In this document: positions 17,258 to 25,417 of the stretch, piece after piece | How positions within the stretch are numbered: the first letter of the stretch is position 1 | Layout: each line of letters begins with the position of its first letter | DNA from: Thermodesulfobacteriota bacterium | GTDB taxonomy: Bacteria > Desulfobacterota_D > UBA1144 > Nemesobacterales > UBA2774 | Assembly: GCA_021604765.1 (NCBI GenBank) | Contig: BQJP01000017.1 | Coordinates: forward strand, 1-58,761 | Direction of reading: 5' to 3' | DNA: 58,761 bases | The notes under the pieces: model-generated | Databases searched by the model: none | Told to the model about the DNA's origin: nothing | Seen by the model: the letters and a program-made list of their open reading frames with translations, nothing else | Made by a program: the position numbers and the translations under genes

Positions 17258-17647
17258 CTAAGCCAAGATGTTGGGGGGAGAACGAATAGGTAGGTTTTTA
17301 TATGAATCCTCAACATATCTGGATTCACTTATTGTTTCTATGCTTATTGAATACTTCTCAAGAACTAATAAAACAGTCTTTACTGTAATATCAAAAGAAA
17401 CTCTTTGATTGCAGCAATCGTAGCAATAGCAGTTTTTTGCAGAGCTATGCTCACTATCGGTTCCTAAAATAGTTTGAATAATATTAGTTTCATGACGCTC
17501 GCCTTCATGTGTGGGGCAGTTTACAATTGAATAAGATATGGATTCAGCTCTGGGAGGAGAGTAGCTCTGTGAAGAGTATAATACGAAGTTGATCGATATA
17601 GCTAATACTAATATGGCTGATAGTAGTTGTTCTAGTTTTTTAGACAT
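17258..17647 (-). CDS. Small exported Cys/His-containing protein
   Basis: A 129-aa protein with an N-terminal hydrophobic segment (about 8-27) after two lysines, so it is a signal peptide or anchor. The mature part has NCPTHEGERHE and a cysteine cluster NCYCYDCCNQ. It ends NLPIRSPPNILA, a tail seen in short periplasmic proteins (DUF2946-like) encoded beside metal transporters. Membership is not certain. It precedes the Met-rich outer-membrane protein on the same strand (149 bases apart), which suggests a shared metal-linked role. No substrate can be read. Confidence 0.6.
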   Translation of the reverse strand: MSKKLEQLLSAILVLAISINFVLYSSQSYSPPRAESISYSIVNCPTHEGERHETNIIQTILGTDSEHSSAKNCYCYDCCNQRVSFDITVKTVLLVLEKYSISIETISESRYVEDSYKNLPIRSPPNILA

Positions 17648-17747
17648 TGCCTATTTTAGCTTCCCTCTTTAATAGTACAAAAATTCTACTATATAAGACA
17701 ACTGGAGTCTATAATTGGTTACAAACTTGTAGTATATTGGAGTAACT

Positions 17748-18785
17748 ATGAAAATTAAAATCGGTATCTTAGGAGCAACAGGATATACAGGAGCGGAGCT
17801 GTTGAGGCTTCTTGTAAATCATGGCGGTGTAGAAATTAGCTGGCTTACCTCTGAGAAGTTTTCAGGTAAAACGATATCTCAGGTTTTTCCACATCTAAGC
17901 GGCTTTTTGGATATTGAGTGTAAAAGTGTTCGGAAGCTTGGTGAGCTTCAAAATGTTGATTTAGTCTTTTCATGTCTTCCACATGTAACTTCAATGCATT
18001 TTGTGAAGAAAATGCTCGATACAGGAGCTCGTGTGATTGATTTTAGTTCTGATTTTCGTTTTTCGGATATAAAAATCTATGAAAAGTGGTTTAAGTCGAA
18101 GCATAAATACAGAAACTACTTAAAAAATGCGGTTTACGGACTTGCCGAAATTAATAAAGAAGCAATAATTAATGCACAGTTAGTGGCAAATCCCGGCTGT
18201 TATGCAACAAGCGTTATTCTTGGTACGGCACCGATGGTTAAAGAAGGTCTTTTAATGCCGGATTCCATAGTAGCTGATATTAAATCAGGGCTTTCTGGTG
18301 CAGGCCGTGCTCCAGATCTTGAACATCACTTTTCAGAGGCGAATGAGAGTATTAATATAGATTCCGTTTCTGGGCACAATCAGAAGCCCGAGATGGAACA
18401 GGAGCTCTCAAAGTTGGGAAACTCCAATATTCATATCACTTTTATTCCTCACCAGGCTTCTTTTGATAGAGGAATACTAGCTACAATTTATTCCAGTCTA
18501 AACAAGCGCGTAACAGCTAACAAGATCCATGACATATATGCTAAATTTTATAGCAACAGCTGTTTTGTAAGAATCTCGGAACTTGGTAATCTGCCGGGTA
18601 CAAAAAATGTTAGGTATTCAAATATGTGTGATATAGGAATAGGGTTTCAAGACGATATTTTTGTTTCTGTAGCTGCAATTGATAATTTGGGAAAAGGAGC
18701 ATCTGGTCAGGCAATACAGAATATGAATTTAATGTTTGATTTTCCAGAGACTCAAGGCCTTACGTCCACAGCGATATATCCTTAG
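17748..18785 (+). CDS. argC: N-acetyl-gamma-glutamyl-phosphate reductase
   Basis: NADPH-dependent reductase, third step of arginine synthesis, making N-acetylglutamate semialdehyde. The cofactor motif GILGATGYTGAELLRLL is at the N-terminus and the catalytic cysteine is in VANPGCYATSVILG. SGLSGAGRAP and HQASFDRGILATIY fit the family, as does the length (345 aa). GGAG lies five bases before the ATG. It is followed after 15 bases by an unrelated adenylation enzyme on the same strand. Confidence 0.95.
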   Translation: MKIKIGILGATGYTGAELLRLLVNHGGVEISWLTSEKFSGKTISQVFPHLSGFLDIECKSVRKLGELQNVDLVFSCLPHVTSMHFVKKMLDTGARVIDFSSDFRFSDIKIYEKWFKSKHKYRNYLKNAVYGLAEINKEAIINAQLVANPGCYATSVILGTAPMVKEGLLMPDSIVADIKSGLSGAGRAPDLEHHFSEANESINIDSVSGHNQKPEMEQELSKLGNSNIHITFIPHQASFDRGILATIYSSLNKRVTANKIHDIYAKFYSNSCFVRISELGNLPGTKNVRYSNMCDIGIGFQDDIFVSVAAIDNLGKGASGQAIQNMNLMFDFPETQGLTSTAIYP

Positions 18786-18800
18786 AGAGGTTAATTCTTT

Positions 18801-20276
18801 ATGAGCACAGTGAGAGAGCTCTTTTTGTTCTCTACAAATAAATTTTCTGATAACTTTGCAGTCGTAGAGGATGATCAGAGATTTTCTTACAAGGATCTCG
18901 GCTCTATGGTAGATAGTTTTTCCTCTTTCTTAAATTCAAAGGGAATTAAGAAAGGAGATGCTGTAATCATACTTCTGCCAAATTCCATTGAGTTTGTTGT
19001 CGCTTTTTTCTCAATATCTAATTTGGGAGCAGTTTCTGTCCCGGTTAATACTTCATTTAAAAAAGATGAGATTGCATATTATGTGGATCATTCATCGGCA
19101 AAATTAGTGCTAACTCAAGCTCAGCTAAAACCGCTAGTTGATGAGGTATCTTCAGAGAGCAAGGTTCCATATTCTATTGTTGAGGGTCCGGGGTCTGAAT
19201 GGAATACTCGCTATTTTGAAGCAGAAACTATAAAGAGTATAAAAATTGATTCTAATGACGAGGCTATCTATCTCTACTCAACCGGTTCTACCGGTAGGCC
19301 CAAAAGAGTTTCCAGAACACATCACAATTTGGTAGCTCTTGCTGATAATCATACACAAACAGTAGGCTGGACAGAGAAGGATAAGATCCTATTTGCAGTT
19401 CCAATCTCTCATACATACGGGTTTGGTAATTTTATAAGCTCAATAAAAATTGGAGCTACTATTTTTGTTCTAAGTGGATTTAACCGGAACAGAGTTCTTG
19501 ACCTATTAGAAGAAGAATCCATAACTATCTTTCCGGCTGTTCCGGTTATGCTGGATGTTCTAGCAAAGACATATCTTCCTCAACCCAGAGATTTATCTAC
19601 TCTAAAGCTGGTCATATCTGCAGGAGCTCCACTACCCGCAAAGACATTCAATGGCTTCTATGAAAAATTCGGTGTTTATCCTAGGCAACTTTACGGTTCA
19701 AGCGAGACTGGTGTTATTTCGATTAATTTAGGTAATGATATTAAGAACACCTTCAACTCGGTTGGTCAGCATGTAAAGAATGTAGTTGTTAAAATTCTAG
19801 ATGATGGAGGACAAGAGCTTAGCGTAGATGAAGTAGGGGAAATTGTTGTTAAAAGTCCTTCTATGACAACTAGCGGCTATTATGGGCTACCTGAAGAAAC
19901 GAAGGAAGTTTTTAAGGATGGATATTATTTCACTGGGGATCTGGGCAGGATAGATAAAGATGGTTTTATCTATATAGTAGGGCGCAAGAAATTGTTTATA
20001 AATATTAGCGGCAATAAAGTTGATCCGGTAGAGTTGGAGAATATCTTATTGGAGCATCCCTATGTTAAAGAGGTTGCAGTTCTGGGCATCACCGACAGCG
20101 AGGGAGTGGAGAGTGTAAAAGCAGTAATTGTGCTCAGTAAAGTAATTCAAAAAAAAGATATTCTTGAGCTTTGCAGAGAGCGGATTGCGGAGTTTAAAAT
20201 TCCAAAAATTATAGAGTTCAGAGATGAGCTTCCAAGAAGCCCTACAGGTAAAGTATTAAGAGAGGAATTAAAATAA
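18801..20276 (+). CDS. AMP-binding acyl-CoA synthetase / acyl-ACP ligase
   Basis: An ANL-superfamily adenylating enzyme of 491 aa. Core motifs are A3 YSTGSTGRPKRVSRTHHN, A5 QLYGSSETG, A7 YFTGDLGRI and the catalytic A10 lysine in PRSPTGKVLREEL. It activates a carboxylic acid as acyl-AMP and loads CoA or a carrier protein. A phosphopantetheine carrier gene starts 27 bases downstream, so its product is the likely acceptor. The acid is unknown. Size and motifs fit medium-chain or aryl acid ligases better than long-chain FadD, but this is weak evidence. Confidence 0.9.
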   Translation: MSTVRELFLFSTNKFSDNFAVVEDDQRFSYKDLGSMVDSFSSFLNSKGIKKGDAVIILLPNSIEFVVAFFSISNLGAVSVPVNTSFKKDEIAYYVDHSSAKLVLTQAQLKPLVDEVSSESKVPYSIVEGPGSEWNTRYFEAETIKSIKIDSNDEAIYLYSTGSTGRPKRVSRTHHNLVALADNHTQTVGWTEKDKILFAVPISHTYGFGNFISSIKIGATIFVLSGFNRNRVLDLLEEESITIFPAVPVMLDVLAKTYLPQPRDLSTLKLVISAGAPLPAKTFNGFYEKFGVYPRQLYGSSETGVISINLGNDIKNTFNSVGQHVKNVVVKILDDGGQELSVDEVGEIVVKSPSMTTSGYYGLPEETKEVFKDGYYFTGDLGRIDKDGFIYIVGRKKLFINISGNKVDPVELENILLEHPYVKEVAVLGITDSEGVESVKAVIVLSKVIQKKDILELCRERIAEFKIPKIIEFRDELPRSPTGKVLREELK

Positions 20277-20303
20277 TTTCAAAACATTGAGTGTGATTAT
20301 GAA

Positions 20304-20549
20304 ATGAGTATTGAAGAAAGAATAAAAAAGGTTCTGCTTGAGAATGCCCTAAAGGATATCGATCCGAAGGAGATTAGAAACAGTTCTCAACTAATTGAAT
20401 TTGGTGTTGGTCTGGATTCTGTAGCTACTTTAGAATTGGTAGTAGCTTTAGAGGAAGAATTTCAAATCCGGATAGATGAAAGTGATATTTCAGCTGAAAC
20501 CTTTCAAACTATAAATAGTATGGCACTTCACATAACAGAGAAGCTCTAA
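20304..20549 (+). CDS. Stand-alone acyl/peptidyl carrier protein
   Basis: An 81-aa acidic helical carrier protein. The phosphopantetheine attachment serine is Ser39 in GVGLDSVATLELV; the usual DSL becomes DSV. It is not the fatty-acid synthesis acpP by context. It follows the adenylation gene by 27 bases, forming a ligase plus carrier pair of the kind used to hold an activated acid for specialised metabolism or cofactor synthesis. Its stop codon overlaps the convergent regulator gene by four bases. The Shine-Dalgarno is weak. Confidence 0.88.
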   Translation: MSIEERIKKVLLENALKDIDPKEIRNSSQLIEFGVGLDSVATLELVVALEEEFQIRIDESDISAETFQTINSMALHITEKL

Positions 20550-21274
20550 GGTGCTTTCTCATCAGTAAGTCCTTTGTCTTTTAGATATTGATCAAAGGAA
20601 CTTGTAAATTCTTTTCTAACCCGCTCACTTGCTTTACCTATAGGTTCAATCACCGCTTTTTCGTATAGCTCTGCAGCAGTAGCTTCAAGTTTGGTATCCC
20701 CTGTTGTTCGGGCCATTCTTAATACTGCTATTGAGTTGTAAAAAATAGCTTTAAAAAGCGCTTTCCTTGCGTCATTAACTTTGAATTCTTCAAGCGCTTT
20801 CTGAGCTTCTATTAAAGCGTAAAATCCGACTCCGCAGAAAAGGGTCAGGAGTTTCTTAGATTCGTCTGGTGACATACCCTCGATTAAATAAACCAGAGGG
20901 GCTTCTACTATCGATTCAAGCTCCTTTTCACCAGTGATTATCTGCGCAAGCTCCTGTACTTTGTCTCCATCTGCATTATCCAGGAGGTCTTTTAAAGCTC
21001 CCTGTACGTATTGAAGCGCGAAACTATCACGTATTTCATCAGTACTGAGTCCCTCAGATTTAAGAGATTTGATTTGTGCGAGCTTATCTACAGTTTTTTC
21101 AGGGAACCATAATGTTGTTATGGTTTTCTTCCCCTGTTTCGTCCTTTTTCGTTTAGGTTTTGGAATAAGACCTAATTTTGCAGAAAGCTTTATAGTCTTT
21201 TCCGGATCTTCTCCAAGACTGATCTTTCTTTTATTAGCTTCTTTAATAATGTCTTCAATCGAGATATAACCCAT
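20546..21274 (-). CDS. MerR-like helix-turn-helix protein with helical C-terminal domain
   Basis: A 242-aa cytoplasmic protein. The first 75 residues resemble a MerR-type winged helix: SAKLGLIPKPKRKR, then FPEKTVDKLAQIKSLKSEGLSTDEIR. The remaining 165 residues are predicted helical, without an effector motif I recognise. It converges with the carrier-protein gene with a four-base overlap. Any link to it, such as regulation, is inference. A DNA-binding role is likely but unproven. Confidence 0.6.
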   Translation of the reverse strand: MGYISIEDIIKEANKRKISLGEDPEKTIKLSAKLGLIPKPKRKRTKQGKKTITTLWFPEKTVDKLAQIKSLKSEGLSTDEIRDSFALQYVQGALKDLLDNADGDKVQELAQIITGEKELESIVEAPLVYLIEGMSPDESKKLLTLFCGVGFYALIEAQKALEEFKVNDARKALFKAIFYNSIAVLRMARTTGDTKLEATAAELYEKAVIEPIGKASERVRKEFTSSFDQYLKDKGLTDEKAP

Positions 21275-21385
21275 AAGTAGATATTACGCTGGTTCTGAAG
21301 CTCTTGTCAAACTTTAACAAACATTGCTGAGTAACCTAAAATGACTTTCTTGGTTAATTGACTCACAATTGATTTTAGATCGTCT

Positions 21386-22165
21386 ATGGTTTATTACTTT
21401 ATTATGGCTATAAGCAGCATTCTTATTTATGAACCAATAGATAGTTTTGGGGACAAGAGTAATTATTGGAAAGAATACGCACACTTTTATGAACAGTATT
21501 GGGGGGGACCTACTTCTCCATTGGGTATCTGGTTTGGGAATGAATACGAGGCCTTTAGAAATGCTTTGTCTTCACATTTAGGCCTGGATAAAGAAGAAGT
21601 AGAAGATTGTTATTTTATGAAAGATAAAGATGGTAAATATTACGTTGCTCCAATGTATTCCAAGTCTAATTCCTCTCATTCAGAAAATATTATTCCCCTT
21701 GATTGGTTTATTTTGTTTAATGAGGATGAAAGAAAATCGCTCTACACTCACTGGGGCTTAAACGCCATTAATTATGATACAACTATAGGAACTGCTATAG
21801 ACAGAGCAGATGAGGCAATGCAGATTTTATCTAAATGTTTTGAAAATCATGATGAGAGTCAAATAAAGTCCTTATTTGCTAACAATTTAGCTGTAATGAG
21901 CCATAGTCTAAGTGATCTTCAAACTTGGTTTTCAGGGTTTGATAAATCTGGGTTTATAGTTCTCAATTACGGAGATATTTGTTCTTTTATAAATCCTGCT
22001 ACATTAAAGAATGAACAATCTGTTAGAGAAATATGGGAATTTCTTGACCAATTGAACAATGGCCAGCTTGAAAAAGCATCTACCTCTCTTAGGATATTAT
22101 TTCAAAAATGGGAAGGAATAAGGTCTCAAGCTTCAGGTGAAATTGGAGAATCTACTCTTCAATAG
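21386..22165 (+). CDS. Hypothetical protein, unknown family
   Basis: A 259-aa soluble protein with no recognised domain. It is rich in aromatic residues: YWKEYAHFYEQYW near the start, with further Trp in WFGNEY, DWFILF and THWGLN. A helical middle and end (DRADEAMQILSKCF, LQTWFSGFDKSGF) follow. There is no signal peptide and no membrane segment beyond a short apolar N-terminus. A second possible start is ATG 21404. No Shine-Dalgarno precedes either start. It stands alone between the MerR-like gene and the sigma factor gene. Confidence 0.6.
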   Translation: MVYYFIMAISSILIYEPIDSFGDKSNYWKEYAHFYEQYWGGPTSPLGIWFGNEYEAFRNALSSHLGLDKEEVEDCYFMKDKDGKYYVAPMYSKSNSSHSENIIPLDWFILFNEDERKSLYTHWGLNAINYDTTIGTAIDRADEAMQILSKCFENHDESQIKSLFANNLAVMSHSLSDLQTWFSGFDKSGFIVLNYGDICSFINPATLKNEQSVREIWEFLDQLNNGQLEKASTSLRILFQKWEGIRSQASGEIGESTLQ

Positions 22166-22210
22166 GTGATTTTTCATACTATTTTAGTACTTTTTTAGCA
22201 TTTTCCTGTG

Positions 22211-22319
22211 ATATCTGGACTTATTTCAGATATTTCAACAAAACTAATACATTCTTAACATCCTCATATTATTGTAAATATTATATTTTGGGAAATTTAT
22301 TTAAGTTTTTTACTTAAAT
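22211..22319. promoter_or_regulatory. Two inverted repeats upstream of the sigma factor gene
   Basis: The 256-base gap before the sigma gene holds two dyads. The first, ATATCTG (22211-22217) with CAGATAT (22227-22233), has a nine-base loop. The second, ATTTAAGT (22299-22306) with ACTTAAAT (22312-22319), has a TTTTT loop. The first may end the upstream transcript. The second may be an operator. Neither matches a known site. Confidence 0.35.
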
Positions 22320-22421
22320 CTGAAACCAAATCTTAATCGTAATAGTTTATATCTATAACATCATATTTCGTAGATGCATCTATTATACGCAATATTACAT
22401 CTAATTTAGAAGGAGAGGAAA

Positions 22422-23687
22422 ATGCAGAAGAACCCAGAATTTAGTCAAGCATTTGATGGTTATGAGAATGAACAAGTAGAAACACAGGTAATTGAACCCG
22501 TTTCAGACGTACTGGTGAACCAAGGTCTGGAAGAATCTGAAGAATTCTATGATGACGATGAAACGCTGGAAGAAGAATCAAACAATCAACCAGTTGTTCT
22601 AAAAACAAAAAAACCACAGAAAGATATTGATATCAACAATCGTGATTTAAGGTTAGTAAATGCTTATTTTCAGGAAGTAAGTACTGAGCCTCTATTAACT
22701 CCTCACGAAGAGTCTCAAGTGGCTGCTAAAATAAAAGCATGCGAGACAAAAGTAAAAGAGATAAAGAAAGTTCTTGAAGACACATTAGGTAGCAAGCTCG
22801 AAGAAGATCCTGAAAGCCTAAAGTCTCAGGTAAACGCAATCCTCGAGCTTGATTCGAAATCCTCTAGAACTTCTAAGAATCGCTTAAACGCTAAAGCCAA
22901 AGCTCGTCTCCTTATGATGGTGCATGTCTATATAGCAACTAAAAATAAGGGAGTTCAACTTAGAAATAGGTTTGTTAAATCTAACCTCAGGTTGGTTGCC
23001 AGCATGGCAAAAAGATATGCCGGCAGAGGGATACCGTTTCTAGATCTTATTCAAGAAGGGAATCTCGGGCTCATAAAGGCAGTTGAAAGGTTTGATTATG
23101 CTAAAGGGTTTAGATTTTCAACATATGCTTGCTGGTGGATTAACCAGGCTATGACCAGAGGAATCTTTAATCAAACACGCACGGTTAAAATGCCTGCTTA
23201 TTTATTGGAAAAAGCTGGTAAAGTGGGGCATGTAAAACGTGTGCTTACAGAGCAGAATAAAAGAGAACCGGTTGCTGAGGAAATTGCGGAAAAGGCTCAA
23301 ATGAGTGTAGAGAACGTAAAGAGAATTCTTGAGTCAAGCGGCAATAGGGTTGTCCGTTTAGATACCCCGGTTTATGACGGCGAAAAAGCTACATATTTAG
23401 ATTACATTGAAGATTCAAGCTCACTTGTGGTGGATAGCATCATTGCCGAGGTTTCAATACCTGGAAATATTAATGATGCACTGCTCAGGCTCACAGAGCG
23501 AGAGAGAGAAGTTGTGAAGATGCGCTTTGGAATTGGCTACGAGTCGGCTTACACGCTTGATGAGATTGGTAAGAAATTTAAATTAACAAGAGAAAGAATC
23601 AGACAGATAGAAAAGAAGGCGCTTGAGAGAATCAAAAGGTCAAAATCAGCTCCAGTGTTAAAGAGCCTGATGGATGTTTATAATTAA
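22422..23687 (+). CDS. Sigma-70 family factor, primary-like (group 1/2)
   Basis: A 421-aa RNA polymerase sigma factor. The acidic N-terminus (about 1-60) is followed by region 1.2 DLRLVNAYFQEVSTEPLLTP. Region 2 KSNLRLVASMAKRYAGRG and FRFSTYACWWINQAMTRGI read the -10. Region 3 is PVAEEIAEKAQMSVENVKRI. Region 4 TLDEIGKKFKLTRERIRQIE reads the -35. It lacks the long non-conserved insert of Proteobacterial RpoD, so it could be a short RpoD or an RpoS-like factor; I do not assign a symbol. AAGGAGAGG lies just before the ATG. Confidence 0.92.
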   Translation: MQKNPEFSQAFDGYENEQVETQVIEPVSDVLVNQGLEESEEFYDDDETLEEESNNQPVVLKTKKPQKDIDINNRDLRLVNAYFQEVSTEPLLTPHEESQVAAKIKACETKVKEIKKVLEDTLGSKLEEDPESLKSQVNAILELDSKSSRTSKNRLNAKAKARLLMMVHVYIATKNKGVQLRNRFVKSNLRLVASMAKRYAGRGIPFLDLIQEGNLGLIKAVERFDYAKGFRFSTYACWWINQAMTRGIFNQTRTVKMPAYLLEKAGKVGHVKRVLTEQNKREPVAEEIAEKAQMSVENVKRILESSGNRVVRLDTPVYDGEKATYLDYIEDSSSLVVDSIIAEVSIPGNINDALLRLTEREREVVKMRFGIGYESAYTLDEIGKKFKLTRERIRQIEKKALERIKRSKSAPVLKSLMDVYN

Positions 23688-23720
23688 GAAGCATAATTTA
23701 GCAATCAGTATCTTAACTTC

Positions 23721-23752
23721 TGTGTAGGGGTTTTTGAATTAACCCCTACACA
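23721..23752. terminator. 12-bp perfect stem-loop after the sigma factor gene
   Basis: TGTGTAGGGGTT (23721-23732) pairs exactly with 23741-23752 around an eight-base loop. It lies 33 bases after the sigma gene stop. A run of T is absent on both sides, so it is either a stem-only terminator or an mRNA stability element. Confidence 0.5.
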
Positions 23753-23819
23753 CCTCCTCTCTTACAGATATTCAGGGTTTAGTAATAATTGTGTATCTTA
23801 TCAATTATACAGCTCTGAT

Positions 23820-24476
23820 ATGAAACCATCTGATATACACAAGATAGTAAAAGTTTTAGCAAGGGAAACTCCCAAATGGGATGTTCCTATTGTTACACTT
23901 GTTGCTGAATCTTCCAAAGATCCCTTTAAGGTACTAATCTCTACGGTTTTAAGCCTTCGCACTAAAGACGAAACTACTGCTCAGGCGTCCAGGCGGCTAT
24001 TTAAACTTGCGGACAATCCTTCGGATATGCTTAAGCTCAGCGAAAAAGAGATTATCAAAGCGATATATCCTGTAGGTTTCTATAAAACCAAGGCAAAGAA
24101 TATCAGGTCAATCTGCGATGATCTTATAACCCAGTATGACGGTAAAGTTCCCGATGATATTGATGAGCTTCTGAAGTTTAAAGGGGTAGGGCGTAAGACC
24201 GCCAATTTGGTAGTGACTCTTGGTTATGATAAACCCGGGATTTGTGTGGATACTCATGTGCATAGAATCTCAAACCGCTTTGGGTATATAAAAACTAAAA
24301 CCCCTGATGAGACGGAGTTTGTGCTTAGGGATAAGCTTCCTAAGAAATATTGGATTGATTATAACAATCTATTGGTTTCGTTTGGTCAGCACCTGTGCCG
24401 GCCGATTTCCCCTAAATGTTCAATTTGTCCGGTGGAGAAATACTGCGACAGGGTGGGTGTGAGTACAAGTCGTTAA
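23820..24476 (+). CDS. nth: Endonuclease III (DNA glycosylase/AP lyase)
   Basis: Base-excision repair enzyme removing oxidised pyrimidines (218 aa). The helix-hairpin-helix LLKFKGVGRKTANLV carries the catalytic lysine, and VDTHVHRISNRFG carries the catalytic aspartate. The C-terminal 4Fe-4S loop is C-x6-C-x2-C-x5-C (CRPISPKCSICPVEKYC). No Shine-Dalgarno precedes the ATG. A -10-like TATACA lies eight bases upstream of it, so a leaderless message is possible. Confidence 0.95.
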   Translation: MKPSDIHKIVKVLARETPKWDVPIVTLVAESSKDPFKVLISTVLSLRTKDETTAQASRRLFKLADNPSDMLKLSEKEIIKAIYPVGFYKTKAKNIRSICDDLITQYDGKVPDDIDELLKFKGVGRKTANLVVTLGYDKPGICVDTHVHRISNRFGYIKTKTPDETEFVLRDKLPKKYWIDYNNLLVSFGQHLCRPISPKCSICPVEKYCDRVGVSTSR

Positions 24477-24594
24477 ACTAGGCAATTCCCCTCCCTATTA
24501 CCCAATAATATCCCTAAAAGTTTGACTATCTTTTCATTCCAAATATACTTCTAGCCCTAAGTATTACTACTCTACCAGGAGGACATTAAAAAGC

Positions 24595-25104
24595 TTGGAA
24601 ACTGTAGTCTTTTATGTATTTGCAGCACTTGCTTTGGCTGGCGGTCTTATGGTGATTTCTTTTAAAAATCCCGTATCCAGCGCTCTTTCTTTAGTACTTA
24701 CACTATTCTCAACCGCGGTGCTTTTTGTCCTCTTATTAGCGCACTTTGTGGCTGTGATACAGATACTTGTATACGCAGGCGCAATTATGATCCTATTCCT
24801 ATTTACCGTTATGTTCTTAAACTTGAAATCCGAGGCTTTAAAATTTGAATCAAAACACTTAGGTTTTAAAGTGAGTGCGCTCTTGGTGATTCTTCTCTTC
24901 GTAGGCTATTTTGCAAGTTTAGGCTTTAAAAAAGGTCTTTTCTTAAGTAATACAAGTGTTTCAGAAATGGAAGGTTTTGGTACAGTGCAAGGCGTGGGGA
25001 CAACTTTATTTCTAGATTATCTGCTACCCTTTGAGCTGACTTCTATATTAATCTTAGTTGCAATTATCGGTGTTGTTGTAATCGCAAAAAAGAGGTCAAA
25101 TTAA
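24595..25104 (+). CDS. nuoJ: NADH-quinone oxidoreductase subunit J
   Basis: A 169-aa complex I membrane subunit with five hydrophobic segments. The conserved VYAGAIMILFLFTVMFLNL block carries the pi-bulge region of TM3. It starts at TTG 24595, with AGGAGGA 11 bases upstream. It heads a nuoJ-nuoK-nuoL string with one- and six-base gaps. No other nuo gene (A-I, M, N) is in the window; the flanks are nth and a hypothetical gene. Confidence 0.93.
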   Translation: METVVFYVFAALALAGGLMVISFKNPVSSALSLVLTLFSTAVLFVLLLAHFVAVIQILVYAGAIMILFLFTVMFLNLKSEALKFESKHLGFKVSALLVILLFVGYFASLGFKKGLFLSNTSVSEMEGFGTVQGVGTTLFLDYLLPFELTSILILVAIIGVVVIAKKRSN

Positions 25105-25105
25105 G

Positions 25106-25411
25106 TTGAATATTGGAATTGAACACTATCTGGTTTTAAGCGCGATTCTATTTGTTATTGGCGCATACGGCGTTTTGGTCAGAAAAAATTTAATAATAGT
25201 ACTGATGTCGCTTGAATTAATGCTTAACGCAGCAAATTTGGCTTTTATAGCTTTCTCTAGAGCAAGCGGCGATATGACAGGGCATGTATTTATGATCATG
25301 TCTATTACCGTTGCAGCAGCGGAAGTTGCCGTAGGACTTGCGCTTTTAGTATCAATATACTCACATAGAGAATCACTCGATATCGATATTCTAAAGCTTC
25401 TTAAGGGATAA
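25106..25411 (+). CDS. nuoK: NADH-quinone oxidoreductase subunit K
   Basis: A 101-aa complex I subunit with three membrane helices. Conserved features include GVLVRKNLIIVLMSLELMLN, with the buried glutamate of the proton path, and NLAFIAFSR. The start is TTG at 25106, two bases after the nuoJ stop codon, with AGAGG upstream. Translational coupling with nuoJ is likely. Confidence 0.95.
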   Translation: MNIGIEHYLVLSAILFVIGAYGVLVRKNLIIVLMSLELMLNAANLAFIAFSRASGDMTGHVFMIMSITVAAAEVAVGLALLVSIYSHRESLDIDILKLLKG

Positions 25412-25417
25412 ATTGAA

